Shown here piece after piece: positions 1 to 12,591 of a DNA stretch of 64,000 bases. The stretch lies in assembly GCA_949710005.1 (NCBI GenBank), contig OX453272.1, positions 14,146,088-14,210,087 of the forward strand, read 5' to 3'. The translations under genes were made by a program, and so were the position numbers. The notes under the pieces were generated by a model. It was not told the origin of the DNA. It did not search any database and saw only the letters and a list, made by a program, of their open reading frames with translations. Each line of letters opens with the position of its first letter. Position 1 is the first letter of the stretch. Source of the DNA: Ricordea florida. Lineage: Eukaryota > Cnidaria > Anthozoa > Corallimorpharia > Ricordeidae.

Positions 1-3000
1 TACTACAATGTTCTCCCATTTAAATCTCTCTTCTCTTGGTAGATTAAGGAGAACTAAGTAAATGACTCCAACAGAGCGATCATTTCTTCTTTTAAAAGGC
101 TGGAACCAGTCAACATTGATTGCAAATGCAAGATTTCTGGGGGCATTCAGAAAGTTATCCCCTTTGAATTTCAGGAAGTCTTTCCAAATACTGCCATCAT
201 AAACATCTGCAATAATGTCCTCTTCAAGCTGGCGTTCTCGCCATTGTTCGCACATTTCAGAAACTCCTGGCCTTTTAAGCAATCCTTCAACCTGGTCAAT
301 GACACTGTTAAAACAGTAAAGTTTATATGGATAAAAGCACACTTTACCACTTCCTAGGATCACTTTCCGTGCCAATGCCGCTCCACATTCCCTCTTTGAT
401 CGAATTGGCTTGTAGGTACATATGCTTGAAGCAATTTGATCTCCTACATGCCTGGTGCAATTCTCCAGTTGATACAGTGAGGCACATTTTGGACACACCA
501 CAAACTTAACAAAGTTATCGCGCTTAAAGTCCACAAACTTTCGAAGCAGGTAGAGTGAGCTTGGAAGCATAACAGCCAATTGACAAACATATTCACTCTT
601 GCAGGTGATTCCTATGACATGCAAAAACTGGAACACAAACCGTAATAACCATTCAAGACCATTGTCGCTTATTTTGCAAGTAGTTTGCCAAAATAACAAA
701 AAGTAGACAAACCACTGGAGTAATATAGTCAGTGGCTGTGTTGATGACTTGTCCCGTGCTGGTTCTGGGAGTGGTTCATCATCAGCCACATCTTGAAGAA
801 GTTCCTCTACATCTCCTTCCCACACTTCTGGATGTTCATCATCACTTCTATCGCTATCAATATAACCACAGACACTGCTGCTATCAGAACTATCAGTGTC
901 AGATGTTGAAACCTTGAAATGAAAGCAAACAATACATTAATAAATAATATATGTTATAACATCAACATGAAGAAAATAAATTTAAGATACTAATTTTTGC
1001 CATTGAAGGAGACTTGTTTCATTTTTATGTACATTCATTCCCTTTCACAGTTTGCATCAAGCACTCATATAGAAAATTGTAGACCAATGTGACGCTACAT
1101 AGCTGTTGCAAGAGCTTTAGAACAATTTGACTCTCTTATATAAATGAGTTGTCTCCTTGTGACTAGTGTATTAGTAAATCCCTAGTGTTTTGAAAATGAC
1201 AAAATAATGTGTCCTTACACTGCTTTAAGATTTCACCAACAATTTCATGTGCTGAAAGATGTTTCAAGGAAGTTTAATGAGATACACAAATGTATGCTGG
1301 ACACTTTTTGCATAATTTCTCACTGAAGACATTGACTAGTTATATCTAACAGGAAATTATATCAGCCCTTAATCCTACCCCATCAGAAGAATTCTCTTCA
1401 ATGTCTGTATTCACTGGATCTGCTAATCCAACCTTCTCAGGAGTACACATACTTTCTTCCATATCTACATCCAGCAGATCTGTTGTCATAGAGATAAAGA
1501 GAATGTTACATCACAGTATGAAAATTAAACTGAGTGAATGTCAGTAGTAAGCATTCCTGAAAATACTTGTGTAAACTCTTGACCCAAATAAGTCCCCTAA
1601 TAACACATTAGCCTATGGTCTGTCAACTCAAGGTTATGTGATATCTGTTTAAAGCTATTCACAAACTATAATGACTGTTTTTTTTTAACATTTTATATGA
1701 TCGGTTCAAATAACAACGTTTCTGGAGGTCCGTGTGGTTTTCGTCTATTTGATTTTCATCCAATATTAATTAATCGAAATGAATTTTCATGCACCTTCCA
1801 TTCATTCCAAAAATGCAATAAAAATGGGTTGTCTCTATGCTTGTTTTGGAACAAAATTAATGGTAAGTAAAGCAACTATGGTATGCGACCCAACTGGGTA
1901 TTTATCACTGAATCTGAAAAGAGGCCTCAGCCTGTAACTGATTAAAAACACCGCTTGGAGTAAAATATTGGAGCAGTTCAATCTTGTCTTTTAAACTGTT
2001 TTAGTTGAAAGGAAGTGTAGGACTAAAAAGAAGAATTCATTTTGTTCCGTGCGCACTTGCCTGGCGTTACACTCTGGTGTATGCCATGCAACACAAAAAC
2101 TAAAATATTTCAAAGTAGAATTGTAAAGTTTTCAAAAATCACCATATGTTGCATTCATTCATGTTACTTAAATACATGTACAGTATGCATGATCAAGCTA
2201 TTGTTCCTCAAAGCACAATTTATCACAGTCTTTCACAAGGCAGACAGCACAGTAAAATGCTGACATTTCGTCTGTGGGCACAAACTAGTATTGCACGGGC
2301 ATTCTAACAAATTTGTTTTCCATAGAAGTTCCCTAAATTTCTTGACTTTTCTTGACTGGTGACTGTGTACTGTGTCCTAGCCTGTGACTTCTATGAAACC
2401 ACCAGGTAAATTTAATTTTTTTCACTTAAACTATTTTTTGACATTGTTTTTATTACAATGCCAAGCTTGGAGAACTTTTACCAAAGAAACCTAAGTAAAA
2501 AATAACTAAATGTTGGCTGTTATGATTGATTGTTGCCATAGCTACAACCTGTGACACAAATTACCACGAATAAAATCCTTGGTTTGTTGTAATATATACT
2601 GTGAATACCAGGAACACACAGCTCATAACAAATAATTCGGCTTCCGTTTGTATTACAATGCATAATTTGTATAGTTGACACTGCTGGGAGCAACCTTTGG
2701 TTCCCTAAGATAAACAATTGATTACAAATCTATGAGCAGTTCTGTTTCTAGAGAATTACCTTAACTGTCGGCAAAAAAGCAAACATCTATTACGTTTTAC
2801 CCCCAATCCTGCGAGACATACCTTCACAAGCTACAGCGCTTTCAAGATCGTCCTCGCCAGAAGAATCAGAAGAGAATAGATTTGTGTTTTCGGCGGTAAA
2901 ACCGGCAGGGCTAGCTCTACGCAATGCTGTCTCCATTTCCTGTTTGAATTCTTCAGCGTCGTCTTTTCTCGTCCAGCATTCATTGTGTACATCATAATAA

Positions 3001-3119
3001 AGCTGACGATGTTTCCAGAATGCGGAAGAGTGGTCTTGGTAGTAACAGTTAATTTTTAACTCGAAGTAGAGCATTTTGAAAAGTGAAACATACAGTTTGT
3101 CTTTGTCCCAGCAGTGCAA
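1..3119 (-). CDS. EnSpm/CACTA (Tnp2-type) transposase, 3 exons, partial
   Basis: Three minus-strand exons join in frame. Exon 1 runs 3119-2822 (ATG at 3119, donor GAAG|GTATG). Exon 2 is 1479-1379 (acceptor ACAACAG, donor GGG|GTAGG). Exon 3 runs from 912 (acceptor CATTTCAAG) off the left edge. Lengths 298 and 101 nt give phases 1 and 0 and keep the frame open for about 437 codons. The middle is rich in Ser, Asp and Glu. Exon 3 has a CPKC-type zinc motif and, near the edge, a block with NLAFAINVDWFQPF and GVIYLVLLNLP that I recognise as typical of Tnp2-family (Pfam PF02992) transposases of EnSpm/CACTA DNA transposons. The catalytic part lies outside the window. The family call is from memory of the conserved block; the splicing is read directly. 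It is head-to-head with the gene at 3497-6887. Confidence 0.75.
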
Positions 3120-3140
3120 ACGAACATCTCGCTGTTTTTA

Positions 3141-3413
3141 TATATATATATATAATAATAATAATAATATATATAATATAATAATAAGGCACTGCAACTG
3201 ATGAAGGTCATTGACCGAAACGTCTATTTTTATTAAATTTTTAAACTTTTTTTAGATTTTTTACTGTATATATATATATTTTTTTTTTTCGCTCGAAGTT
3301 GTCCGTCCTCGTTTTCCACAATTGCCTACAAATTTCATTACTCGAGGTTTGGACTACGAATCCTTTTGGATCCTTCTGGCGTGTGGCATCCCTGTTGGCT
3401 CGAAGCATCATAA

Positions 3414-3452
<39 letters not shown>

Positions 3453-3480
3453 ATGAGCAATTAAATAATTACTGATTTTA
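3141..3480. repeat. AT-rich microsatellites between divergent genes
   Basis: TA and TAA runs lie at 3141-3188 and again at about 3415-3452. Between them is AT-rich sequence carrying the string GAAGGTCATTGACCGAAACGTC, which resembles the end of a common invertebrate repeat. No coding signal is seen. The stretch separates two head-to-head genes and may hold the promoter of the plus-strand gene, whose first exon I could not place. Confidence 0.7.
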
Positions 3481-3496
3481 ATATTTTTATTTATAG

Positions 3497-6400
3497 CAAG
3501 ACTTTAGAAAGATGTATAAAGTCCTGAAAGAAAATGAAACATTTAAGCCTGGCTTCATTTTGGATGAGAGGTAATCATAGTCTTTCTTTTTGTAACATGT
3601 GATCAGGCATTGTAACTATCAAAGGGCTGTTGGTGCTAATTTCAGGACTCATATATCCAGTAGATGTATAAAGATACACAATAATTTGGTTGCACACGTA
3701 CAACGCATTTAAAGAAATTTGTTTGGAAGAAGGGTGAGCTTGTGCTTGCATAAAACTGACAAGTTATTTCTGTGACAAGTTTTGAGTGGGCTTACAGGGC
3801 ATTTACTTAAACTGGGGCCACCCAGGCATTGAAAACCAATCAGATGGCAGGAATGAAACAATACTGATTCCATCATTTTCAAATCCAGCTAACCAAATGT
3901 CCTATTTAATTCAAATCCAGCCAAACGAATGTCCAGAACAAAATGATCAAGTCTCAAATTGTTTATTGTGATGCTTACATGACTATGGTGTTGCTTATCA
4001 ATAAATTGTGAAGCTCAAACATTTAGTTGAAATCTATTGTTTCAGTTCTGCCATCTGATTTGTTTTCATTCTCTTGGTGGTCCCGGTTTCAGTAAACACA
4101 TTGTAAAATGAGGAAGATTAACATTATCACTTTAAACACATTATTACACTATTAAAGAAGTTGAAGGGCCAGTAACTAAAATCAACCAATCCAATTGCTC
4201 CAATGCCAGTGCATTATTTTATATTTCTAAATATCAGACTGAAAAGATACTGTCCCAAGTGATCCTGTGCATGATTTTTATGCAGTAATACCTTACAAAA
4301 GTTGAAAAGAAAGCTGTATTAAATGAGAAGCCCTCTCATACTTTAGAAGATTTGTAAGTAGTATCTATTGGGGTGAATTTTCAGTTGTGTAATAAATCTG
4401 TTATTAACCTCGCTTGCTGGGAAGACATTTTATTGGCCCTCAGTCTTTGTTGTACGGACCTCTGGCAGATATTATCCCAGTACATCCCTCACACTTGTTG
4501 ATGAGATGTATTAGAGTGTATAATTATCTCCTTTTATTGAAATGTTTCCTTTCCCACAGATTCACATCAGAGAAAAATCAAACTGTCACCAAGACAGTGA
4601 TTGAGGCAGTGGTGGGTGATTACTGTGGAGCTGATAAAAGTCCCTGGTCCACAGCTGAGTTAAAAAGTAGGTGCTAAGAATTGTATACATGAATGTAGTA
4701 GATTGCAGGAAAACAACCACACACAGTGCTCAAATTACATTTACCATTTGGCTCTTTAGTTCTAAATGTAGAAGTCCATATTATGTTTGAAAGAACTAAA
4801 ATTACTAGTACTTTATTTTTTTGCTTCCTCGCCTCTAACTTTGTTTATTTGTTCAGGCTAATAAGTGATCATCCCTCTTCTATTTTATCTCTTATCTCTC
4901 TTTCTCTATACAAGTATTTAAGACCCCACCCCCCTGTCAATCACTTAAATTATATAAGCCCTGCAAGATTTATTATAAAGGTATATAGTATATGTTACAG
5001 TGTTATTAAAAAAAAATAAAATATTGTGTTACCACTATTAAATGACTAAATCAGTGGCGTTATAATAACATTATTATTTCTTTGATGGAAGGTGCTGCTG
5101 CAACCTATTTTAAAAGTTTGCACGATTCTTCAAGTAGAGCTAAAGCTGGAAAGTTAGAGAGACATGGCATCCTCTGTAGGAGACAAGGGAGGAGGAGAGA
5201 TGTAAGTTTTTCCCATTATGATGAATAACATCTATCATTATATAACTCTACCTTGTAGAGTACAAATAACTAGTGAAACTAGGACAAATATCACACAACA
5301 TATTTGTACTCTTCTCATTCTTTCTCCCCCCCCCCACCCGAACCATGTGAAAGAAGTAGAACATTGGCAGAATTTTGGGAAAAGATAATGTTGGATAATA
5401 GTTTTCCTATTAAACATTTTAGTGTGTAGCATTGCTGTAAATTTTTACTCGTCATTAGTATTTTGACTCACCCTTCTAACTCACCAAAATAGTGCCTGAC
5501 TCATAAAAATATGCTGCAATACTACACATTAAAATGTCTAATAAGATATATTTATCATTACTGTTATATGACTGTTGTGGTTCAATTTAATCCTTGGTTC
5601 AAATTTTATTCTCCATTGTTTTTGGGTATGGTGACATACTTAAATGAGTTTGAAACAACTGAAAATAAAATTTAAAGCAAGGATAAAACTGAAACAGAAC
5701 AAATGCACGGGTTACTTTGACTTTAACTACTGTATGGCACATATTTTACATTTACTAAAATTAATTCAGAACAGTCACTTTCCTATGGAACATAACTCTC
5801 CATTTTTAACAAAAGACAACAAGAACAGGAAAAGTCAATATTGTCCTCACTGGAATTGCTTTCCTACGTTAGGGTGCATCCCCTACATTTTAACTGCCAC
5901 AATCTGCTTAACTGGGGGTAGTATTTTTTGCTGTAAATGCAGTAATCTTGTTTCTGGGTGAGAGACAGTTAACAATAATTGCTGCAAAATTGTGAATTAG
6001 ATCTATGGGAAATGATAAGACAGGAAAAATCTTTCAATTCTGGACTTGTATTGTAATCCTGCCATATTTTTATCTAAAAGCTAATGACATTTTCATTTTC
6101 TGTCCAGAAAATCCAGAGGAGACTTTCATCTTTGAAAGCCATGCCATGGTCTGTGGAAAAGAAGAAGGAAATCGAGAAGGCAGTTGGCAGCATGGATTAT
6201 ACTAGTTCAGATGAGTCTGACTGGTCAGAAGATGAGAATGGCGAATCAAGACATTATGGCTTCCTTGTGAAAAAGTTGCCATGGGAGCGGACTTGCTTAA
6301 AAAATGTAAAACAAAGCCTTGATGAAGCCTACATGCGTGGGCTTAACAAGCAAGCAAGACAAACTCTCGCCATCAGAAGGGTTCATCGTCTGCCATCTAC

Positions 6401-6887
6401 ACGAAGTCCACCCACTGAACCCCTAGAGTGGGCAGTAAGGGTGCTTCCCGCCACCAGACCTGCAATGCCTTCCTCTGGAAATTCACCTGGTGCCAGACCT
6501 GCAGCAACTTCCCCTGGTACCAGACTTGCAAGACCTTCCACAGTTGTCAGACCTAAAGAACCTTCCTCAGCTACCACACCTGCAGCAACTTCCCCAAGCA
6601 TCAGACAAGCAATAACTTCCCCAAGCATCAGATCTGAAACTACTTCCCTCAGTACCAGACCTGTAACACCTTCCACTAGTACCAGACCTTCCAAACTTTT
6701 ACATGGGAACAGATCTGACAAAACTTCCCCAGGCACCCAGATTGCTGCTCCCTCCACCAGCACTTCATGTACAACTGCAACACCTCTCAGCAGCAGGACA
6801 CCTTCACAGAGCACCAGGCCACATCTTTCTTCCAACAAAAAGAAGTCGAAAAAGAACACTTGTAGAGGTCTCCTGAATATTGACTAA
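3497..6887 (+). CDS. Spliced Ser/Thr/Pro-rich protein, probable EnSpm accessory gene, 5' end not found
   Basis: Four exons join without breaking the frame: 3497-3570, 4560-4666, 5092-5201 and 6108-6887 (stop TAA). All have GT-AG borders and matching phases (2, 1, 0). The first part has a basic segment ending RRQGRRRD. Next comes an acidic patch with a SSDESDWSEDENGES-like run, then a conserved-looking KKLPWERTCLKN segment. The tail is long and low-complexity, with repeats of the type TSPSTRP, and ends in a Lys-rich stretch (KKKSKK) that could be a nuclear signal. The start exon lies upstream of 3497 and is not identified. I do not recognise a domain with certainty. Its place beside a Tnp2 gene suggests the second, DNA-binding protein of an EnSpm/CACTA element; that role is inferred. 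Confidence 0.6.
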
Positions 6888-7480
6888 AATGATAAACACT
6901 GTTGTGCATAAACTTTTATCCTTTGTGTTTGTTCCAGTTAAGATTTAGAAGCCAGGCCATAGACAACAAAAAGTACATGAGATGATTTGCAGTGATTATT
7001 TAGATGAATATAAATTTATAATTGGTTGCACCTTTGTAACCGTACTTGTGGGAGTAAAATCAAGCTATGTTGATTAATATTGATGATTATTTTATATTTT
7101 CATATTCCTGAGAACGTCACGGTGACCAACTGATAACATTTTTGTTATGAGTATTCGGTAATTTTCAGTAACGGATGTTTTGTGATTAAATGGAGTAATA
7201 AAACAGAGCTGACACCACTTTGTAACAAATTTATTAATGGGTTTGGGGTGAGCTCGCTGCATTTTAAGACGAATAAGCCCACGAAATTTCTCCCCGATCT
7301 TCATAAACTATCTTCATAACTCTTGATCAAGATTTTAGCTTCCTGCGGAACAATGGCAGGCTAAAGTCGGGTTTGGGAGCGTGATACTGGTGAACTTTGT
7401 AAGAAGAAAAAACAATTAATGCTCTGTAAAGTAGCATAAATTAACCTTTACAGTGCCTTTAAACTGGATTTTCGCTGTTG
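6888..7480. other. No gene seen
   Basis: This is AT-rich sequence downstream of the plus-strand gene. No long reading frame with splice support was found on either strand. Confidence 0.6.
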
Positions 7481-7489
7481 TTTAAAATC

Positions 7490-7675
7490 GACTTTACGAC
7501 ACATTTACGCCAAATTTACGTCAAGCGTTAAGCTGTTCTTTTACGCAACTTTACGCCCTCCATTAAAGGTAGCGTAAAGCTCAACTTTACGTTTCGTAAA
7601 GTTAGCGTAAAGTCGCGTATATCCATACTTTACGTTACGTTTACGTGGTCTTTATGCCAACGTAAATTTGCTTTT
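7490..7675. repeat. Cluster of TTTACG / CGTAAA motifs in both orientations
   Basis: I count about eight TTTACG and four CGTAAA hexamers in under 190 bp, in mixed orientation and irregular spacing. Such short inverted motif clusters are typical of the subterminal regions of EnSpm/CACTA elements, where the element's own DNA-binding protein docks. The position downstream of the two EnSpm-like genes fits this. No clear CACTA-type terminus was found beside it. Confidence 0.55.
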
Positions 7676-7770
7676 TCATGCTGTGTTTGCGCGATCGGTC
7701 TTCAAATACTGCAGGCTAAATTATTTTGTGCCACCGTGCTGCTATCGAATACCTTAAGGTATTTATGTAT

Positions 7771-8383
7771 CAGTCAATTCCAAGAGTGCCCATCCGCCCC
7801 TCGGGCAACACCCCGGGCATTTGATTTTTTACAAAAAAAATTGTCAAATCTAATCTTCACCTATCGGGGCAAGCAACACTGTCAAATGATCCACCATCGG
7901 GCTTGAGAAATTTTTCAAATTCCCCACCCCCAGGCAACTCACTGCTGCAATTTAGATGGAAAACATACTTTTTGAGAATTTTGAATTGACTTTCGAAGTG
8001 AGCAGAAAATAATAATCTACAGAGCCAGTCAAATTGGTGACCATATTTCGCGATCGTTGTAGAGGTGTTTAACATAATACTCAACGTTTGAAGTAATACT
8101 TTAGCTTGATTCACTTCACAATATTGACTTTTCCGATAGAAACGTACTTCTTAACATATAATTTGAAATATAAAAACTATGTACGAACTTTATAGTCGAT
8201 GAAAATAAAGGTAAAAAGGTATATGATACTGGGAATATTTTATTGTTGATCGCTGATTAGAGATTTATCGATCAGCAAATGCCCCACCGGTCGGGCTTCG
8301 TATTTTTGTCAAATGCCCGCAGCTGTGGATAAGTGTCCAAGTCAAATGCCCGGGGTGGGGATGGGCACCCTTGGAATTGACTG
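7771..8383. mobile_element. Non-autonomous DNA transposon (MITE-like) with terminal inverted repeats
   Basis: The left end starts CAGTCAATTCCAAGAGTGCC and the right end is its near-exact reverse complement, ending GGAATTGACTG. Similarity continues inward through a GC-rich CCCGGGCATTTGA block on both sides. The flanks allow a 2-bp TA or AT target duplication. No coding capacity is seen inside. The internal sequence repeats TCAAAT and CGGGC motifs. The superfamily is not assigned; TA would fit a mariner-like origin. Confidence 0.8.
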
Positions 8384-9160
8384 ATAGATTATTCCCTTTT
8401 TAAAAAATTGCCTCTAAAAATTTGTGCGGACGTTAACTATGCGATGTACATCCAAAAACCGCAATAAAAAGGGGTTCATCTCGTTTTTGCACTAGATGCT
8501 CTTCAAATATGGCAATTTTTTATTGTCGTAGTGAAATCAGTGGCGAGGCAACCAGAAGTCACAATAAAAAGCTTACTACGCACTTTAAATTACTTACATT
8601 TTTTTAAAGATTACCTATAATTCAGAGGCTATAATTCAAGCTACGCCAAGGCATCCGGAATTATGTAGTCGGAAGGTTTTCAGAAGACGAGAAATAATTG
8701 ACTAGACATTTAGTTATCGCTGTGCTAACGGATCACTTAGTGTGTGAGTGAGGGAGCGAGTGACGTCAAAACCCCTCACAATAACTCGTATCCACGAGTT
8801 AAAAGTCACCACAATACACAGACATGTAATGACATTAATTGATCATCACAGTTATGCACACAACTCAAGCAGCTGTGAAATACATACAGATAAGCTATCA
8901 GTCGTCCGGGGAGGCTGTGAAAATCCGAAATGTAAGCCGTAGGCCTAACTTACAGGATCCGCACATACATACTAGTAAGATATGGGGATTCTGGCCATTT
9001 AGAGCCGTAAAATTAAGCAAATCACTGAGGCAGCTGTAAAAATTCAATATTCCCTAGAACATCCAGTCAACGAGGATCGAAATCACAAATATGGGAATGA
9101 CATTTTTTACGTGTAACAGTGTTTTCCTAGAGGCTCACTTTTATAGTTATTGCTCCGTTC
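8384..9160. other. Non-coding upstream region with a 74-bp exon-like duplicate
   Basis: No convincing gene is seen. The one notable item is the block 8892-8965, an exact copy of part of exon 1 of the downstream gene, listed separately. Confidence 0.55.
8892..8965 (+). repeat. 74-bp exact duplicate of 9494-9567
   Basis: The block beginning AAGCTATCAGTCGTCC is identical, base for base by eye, to positions 9494-9567 inside exon 1 of the RPA-like gene, 602 bp downstream. Flanking sequence on both sides is unrelated. The perfect match points to a recent local duplication or gene conversion. Confidence 0.85.
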
Positions 9161-9162
9161 TC

Positions 9163-9256
9163 ATTGGTGCGCTTAAGCTATTATTTGATTGGCTTAAATT
9201 ACTGATTTGTGCGTTGTGATTGGTGTATTTCGATCGTTCGGTTTGGGTATAAATAG
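9163..9256 (+). promoter_or_regulatory. CCAAT/TATA promoter of the RPA-like gene
   Basis: Three inverted CCAAT boxes (ATTGG at 9163, 9188 and 9219) are followed by a TATA box, TATAAATAG, at 9248-9256. This lies about 90 bp before the ATG at 9342, leaving a short 5' UTR. The arrangement is a classic RNA polymerase II core promoter with NF-Y-type sites. Confidence 0.65.
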
Positions 9257-9341
9257 TGCGAGCAGATCCAAAGCGCACGTGTGTCGCCGTGCAAGGTTAG
9301 AGATTGGTGGGTAAAGAAGTGCAACCAGAAAGTTTATAGAA

Positions 9342-10682
9342 ATGGAAAACGCCACAGGATATATTCAAAACCTTTCTCCGATTAAAAGTGGAACCAAGAG
9401 AAAGAATCCATATTTTGATTTTACGCTGCAAACAGGAGAAGAGGAACATTCACGTGCAGTTTGTTTTAAGGACAGCCTGAGATTGAATTTTGCAAGCTAT
9501 CAGTCGTCCGGGGAGGCTGTGAAAATCCGAAATGTAAGCCGTAGGCCTAACTTACAGGATCCGCACAAGATGGATATCATTATCAATAACAGATCAGTTG
9601 TGGAAAAGGCATCACCCGCTGAGGTTAACTTTGACGGTCATGCTTTAGCTGTGGACGGGGAAGCTCAAGAGTGTTTGATTGTGAACATCCAGTCGATCGA
9701 AGTTGGGCAGAGGGTTAATGTGAAAGGACTGCTGATGAAGGATGCCAATAACGTGCGCAACATCGAAATAAACGGTGTCTCAAAGCGGGTTCTAGATACA
9801 TGCACCATCACTGATAATACAGGTAAAAGTCGTGTTTTAGATGACCTTAATAGATGGTAATTATTTAAAAAAATTATGAATACATTTCTTTTGTTACAGG
9901 TTCAATCAGACTCACGATATGGGAGGAGAACATAGATGATCTCCAGGATGGGGTCTCCTATAAATTCAGGGGCCTCAAAGTGAAGGAGTTCAGTGGCAGA
10001 AAGCTGTTGACTACCACGCCCGCGACGGTGTTTGAGACCATTGAAGATGAATTCCCAGTACCAGAGTACGATATATTGGATACGCAAGCGACGGTGAGAG
10101 TTGAAAGGATTGAAATGCTCAAGAATTTATCGAGTTGGTTTCAGTACAAGAATTGCAAAAGGCAACTGACAGAGGTTTGTACATTATAGTGTTTTCATGT
10201 GATAAAATGGGGGCACTCCAGAGCTTTTCCTTGAAATCGAGCTTATGAAAATTCTACTCGATTTGAAAGTAGGTGTTTTTACGCTTACTAGTAAAAATGT
10301 CAACGTTTTTCTAAGTTTCAAATGAGATGTCTGACTGAAGATGTATTCATCATTATATTAATTACATCCTCGTTTGGTTTGTTAGGTGTCGACCATTGAA
10401 GTTATCAAATGTAATAGATGTGGTGCAGTGGTACAAACATCATCTTGCCCAAAAACCTCTTCATTGTCGATTGCAATTAGTGATCCAAATAATCCCGAAA
10501 ATGAATCTCCACTTTGGCTAACCGTGTTTACTGATCAGATGAACACAATGCTGGAGCATGGTAATGTTGAATTGACGGCAGATGAAGATGCTATTTTTAG
10601 TGCATTGCTTGCTTTAAGAAATATCACTGTTGATTATGACACTGAAACAAACATAGTGCAAAATGTAAGTTTTATGCCATAA
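9342..10682 (+). CDS. RPA1-like OB-fold nucleic-acid-binding protein, 3 exons
   Basis: Exons are 9342-9822, 9900-10174 and 10386-10682, with GT-AG borders and phases 1 and 0, giving about 350 residues. The first exon starts with a GYIQNLSPIKSG segment typical of OB-fold domains. The junction of exons 1 and 2 encodes a TITDNTGSIRLTIWEENID-type strand pattern, strongly like the DNA-binding OB folds of replication protein A large subunit. Exon 3 starts with a CNRCG half zinc motif. Cnidarians carry many such short RPA-like genes, some linked to Helitron-type elements; whether this copy is host or element-derived is unclear. Exon 1 contains a 74-bp block duplicated upstream. The last codons run through a GTAAGT site at 10665 that could be a splice donor, so the C-terminus is uncertain. 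Confidence 0.65.
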
Positions 10683-10742
10683 AACAGTTACAATGTAAGA
10701 TTAAGAAAGGTATTTCAAGAAAATTGTTGAGTTCGAACTGTT

Positions 10743-10959
10743 GAGTCACCACTGGAGTTAACTGTTTACTGATTAGATGAACACAATGCTTAAGCACGGT
10801 AATGAAGATGCTATTTTAAGTGCATTGCTTGCTTTGAGAAATATCACTTTTGAGTTTGACACTGAAACAAACACAGTGCAAAATGTAAGGTTTATGTCAT
10901 ACAACAGTTACAGTGTAAGAAGAAAGATTTCTAGAAGATTGTTGAGTTCAAACTGGTAA
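10743..10959 (+). pseudogene. Tandem partial copy of exon 3 of the RPA-like gene
   Basis: This stretch repeats about 10502-10740 with mismatches and lacks the short segment that encodes VELTAD. It carries an in-frame TAG just before the ATGAACACAATG shared by both copies. Both copies keep the GTAA after CAAAAT and a following ACAGTTACA segment, so the duplicated unit included intron or 3' flank. It is most simply a tandem duplication that has decayed. Confidence 0.7.
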
Positions 10960-11053
10960 AGTATGTTACGAAGATACGGTAGTGTTGGAACACTGATTTT
11001 ACTGCAGCATATGTGCTGTACAATGAACACTTTGTTAGTTTATTTACTAATTA

Positions 11054-11316
11054 GGGAGCATTCATAATTTATCTAGAAGGGGGCCTATGATGCTTTCCCA
11101 ATTTTCTTCTTTTCATTTTTGAAGCCCCCTCCCCCTGATGATCTCAAGTTTTTTTCCTGCCCCCCCCCCCCAGGAGGTGTCAAATACACAAAGAAAAATA
11201 CTATAGCCCCCCATGCTCAATTTTATTTTTATTGAACTTTTTCTATAGCCCCCCGTAAATCATATTAGGGAAAAAGAGTGCCCCCCCCCCTCTCTAGATA
11301 AATTATGAATGCTTCC
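11054..11316. mobile_element. PIF/Harbinger-type MITE
   Basis: The left end GGGAGCATTCATAATTTATC is mirrored by GATAAATTATGAATGCTTCC at the right end. Both ends are flanked by TTA (11051-11053 and 11317-11319), the 3-bp duplication typical of PIF/Harbinger elements. The interior holds long C runs and no reading frame. Confidence 0.8.
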
Positions 11317-11319
11317 TTA

Positions 11320-12286
11320 GGTGAAAGTGCTTTACTTTGATGTTTAGGAAAGAGGAGTTTTGATTAGTCAGCCTTTCATTCACAACCAAGAAAGGGCTGA
11401 ACAGTTAACTATTTGTTGAACTTGTCAAAATTGTACAAAAATACACTGTCTAATGGAAGTAGTTGTGGTATGTGGCATCAAGATCTTTGGAAAGCTTTGA
11501 TGACAAGTTGTTATAACGAAAGATATGTAGTTGTTGAGTAAAACATTAAGTTTGCTTGTTATTGTGATGTGCCCAGACCACTTGAGCAAAACTGCAATAA
11601 GCACATAAAAGTCCAATTAACTAGAAAACAATGAATTGTTTGGCTCATTAAACTTCTATTGCAATTGAAGCAGTTAAGACATTGGCTTTGAAAAGTTACA
11701 TTAATTGACAAAAATGTCTAATAAAAGCATGGGAAAGAATCTATATTATTTTTTTACATGTAGGTTTTGTTTAGGTGGTTCCTGGATAGTGTCAGTACAA
11801 TATGATAAACCACTTGTAAATTACAAACTCAGATTAGCATTTCAGATAGAGAAATTAAAAACATTGTGTTTGACAACTTATTTTTTGTGTTTTATTTGTA
11901 CCTGATTATATTGTTTCATTAAACTTGTTAAAACATAGAATGGTGTATGTTTGCATTGTGTTTTAGTAATTCATCTTTTGAATGAATATAATTTTGGAAT
12001 TTTTCTTTTAATCTGGAGAAAGGGGACCTAAGATTGGAAAATATTAGAACAAAGAAAACAATTGAAAATGGCTTTTCTAGAAGGGAGCATGGATAAGTTT
12101 AAACACCAACCTGAAATCTTGATTTCGCCAGGAAAACTTTCTGGGTTATGAGAATAAAGGCTTGCGAACGTCCTTGGTATTAAAGTGCATCAGAAAGATC
12201 ATAATAACAAAGTCTTTGTTGAGTTTCATGCTGGGTTAATCTCGCTAATGCAATCTTCAAGAGAAATATAAACGTACAAAAACTCA
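11320..12286. other. No gene seen
   Basis: This AT-rich stretch between the MITE and the MULE terminus has only short random frames. No repeat or RNA gene was recognised. Confidence 0.5.
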
Positions 12287-12591
12287 GGGGCCGGTTGTTC
12301 GAAAGCCGATTAGCGCTAACCCAGGGTTAAATTTTAACATGGGTTTCTTTCCCTCTTTGTAAAAAGCGTTTTCTCCGATAACTTTCTCTATTTTATTCAG
12401 AGCATACAATCATAAAATTGTATGCTAAAAGAATAAGACTGAATGTGCTTTTTAAGCTCTCATATCTGCATTTAAATTTCGCTCTAACCCTGGGGGGAAT
12501 TTATATAATTACAAATTTTTTGATAAATTTAGTTTGTATTTATGAAACATTTTTAGCCACTAACTTTCTTTGTATATCTTACAACCCCAAA

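Noticed and set aside
6383-6859. 158-residue minus-strand frame
   Set aside because: It is the shadow of the low-complexity exon on the plus strand, whose splicing and frame are better supported.
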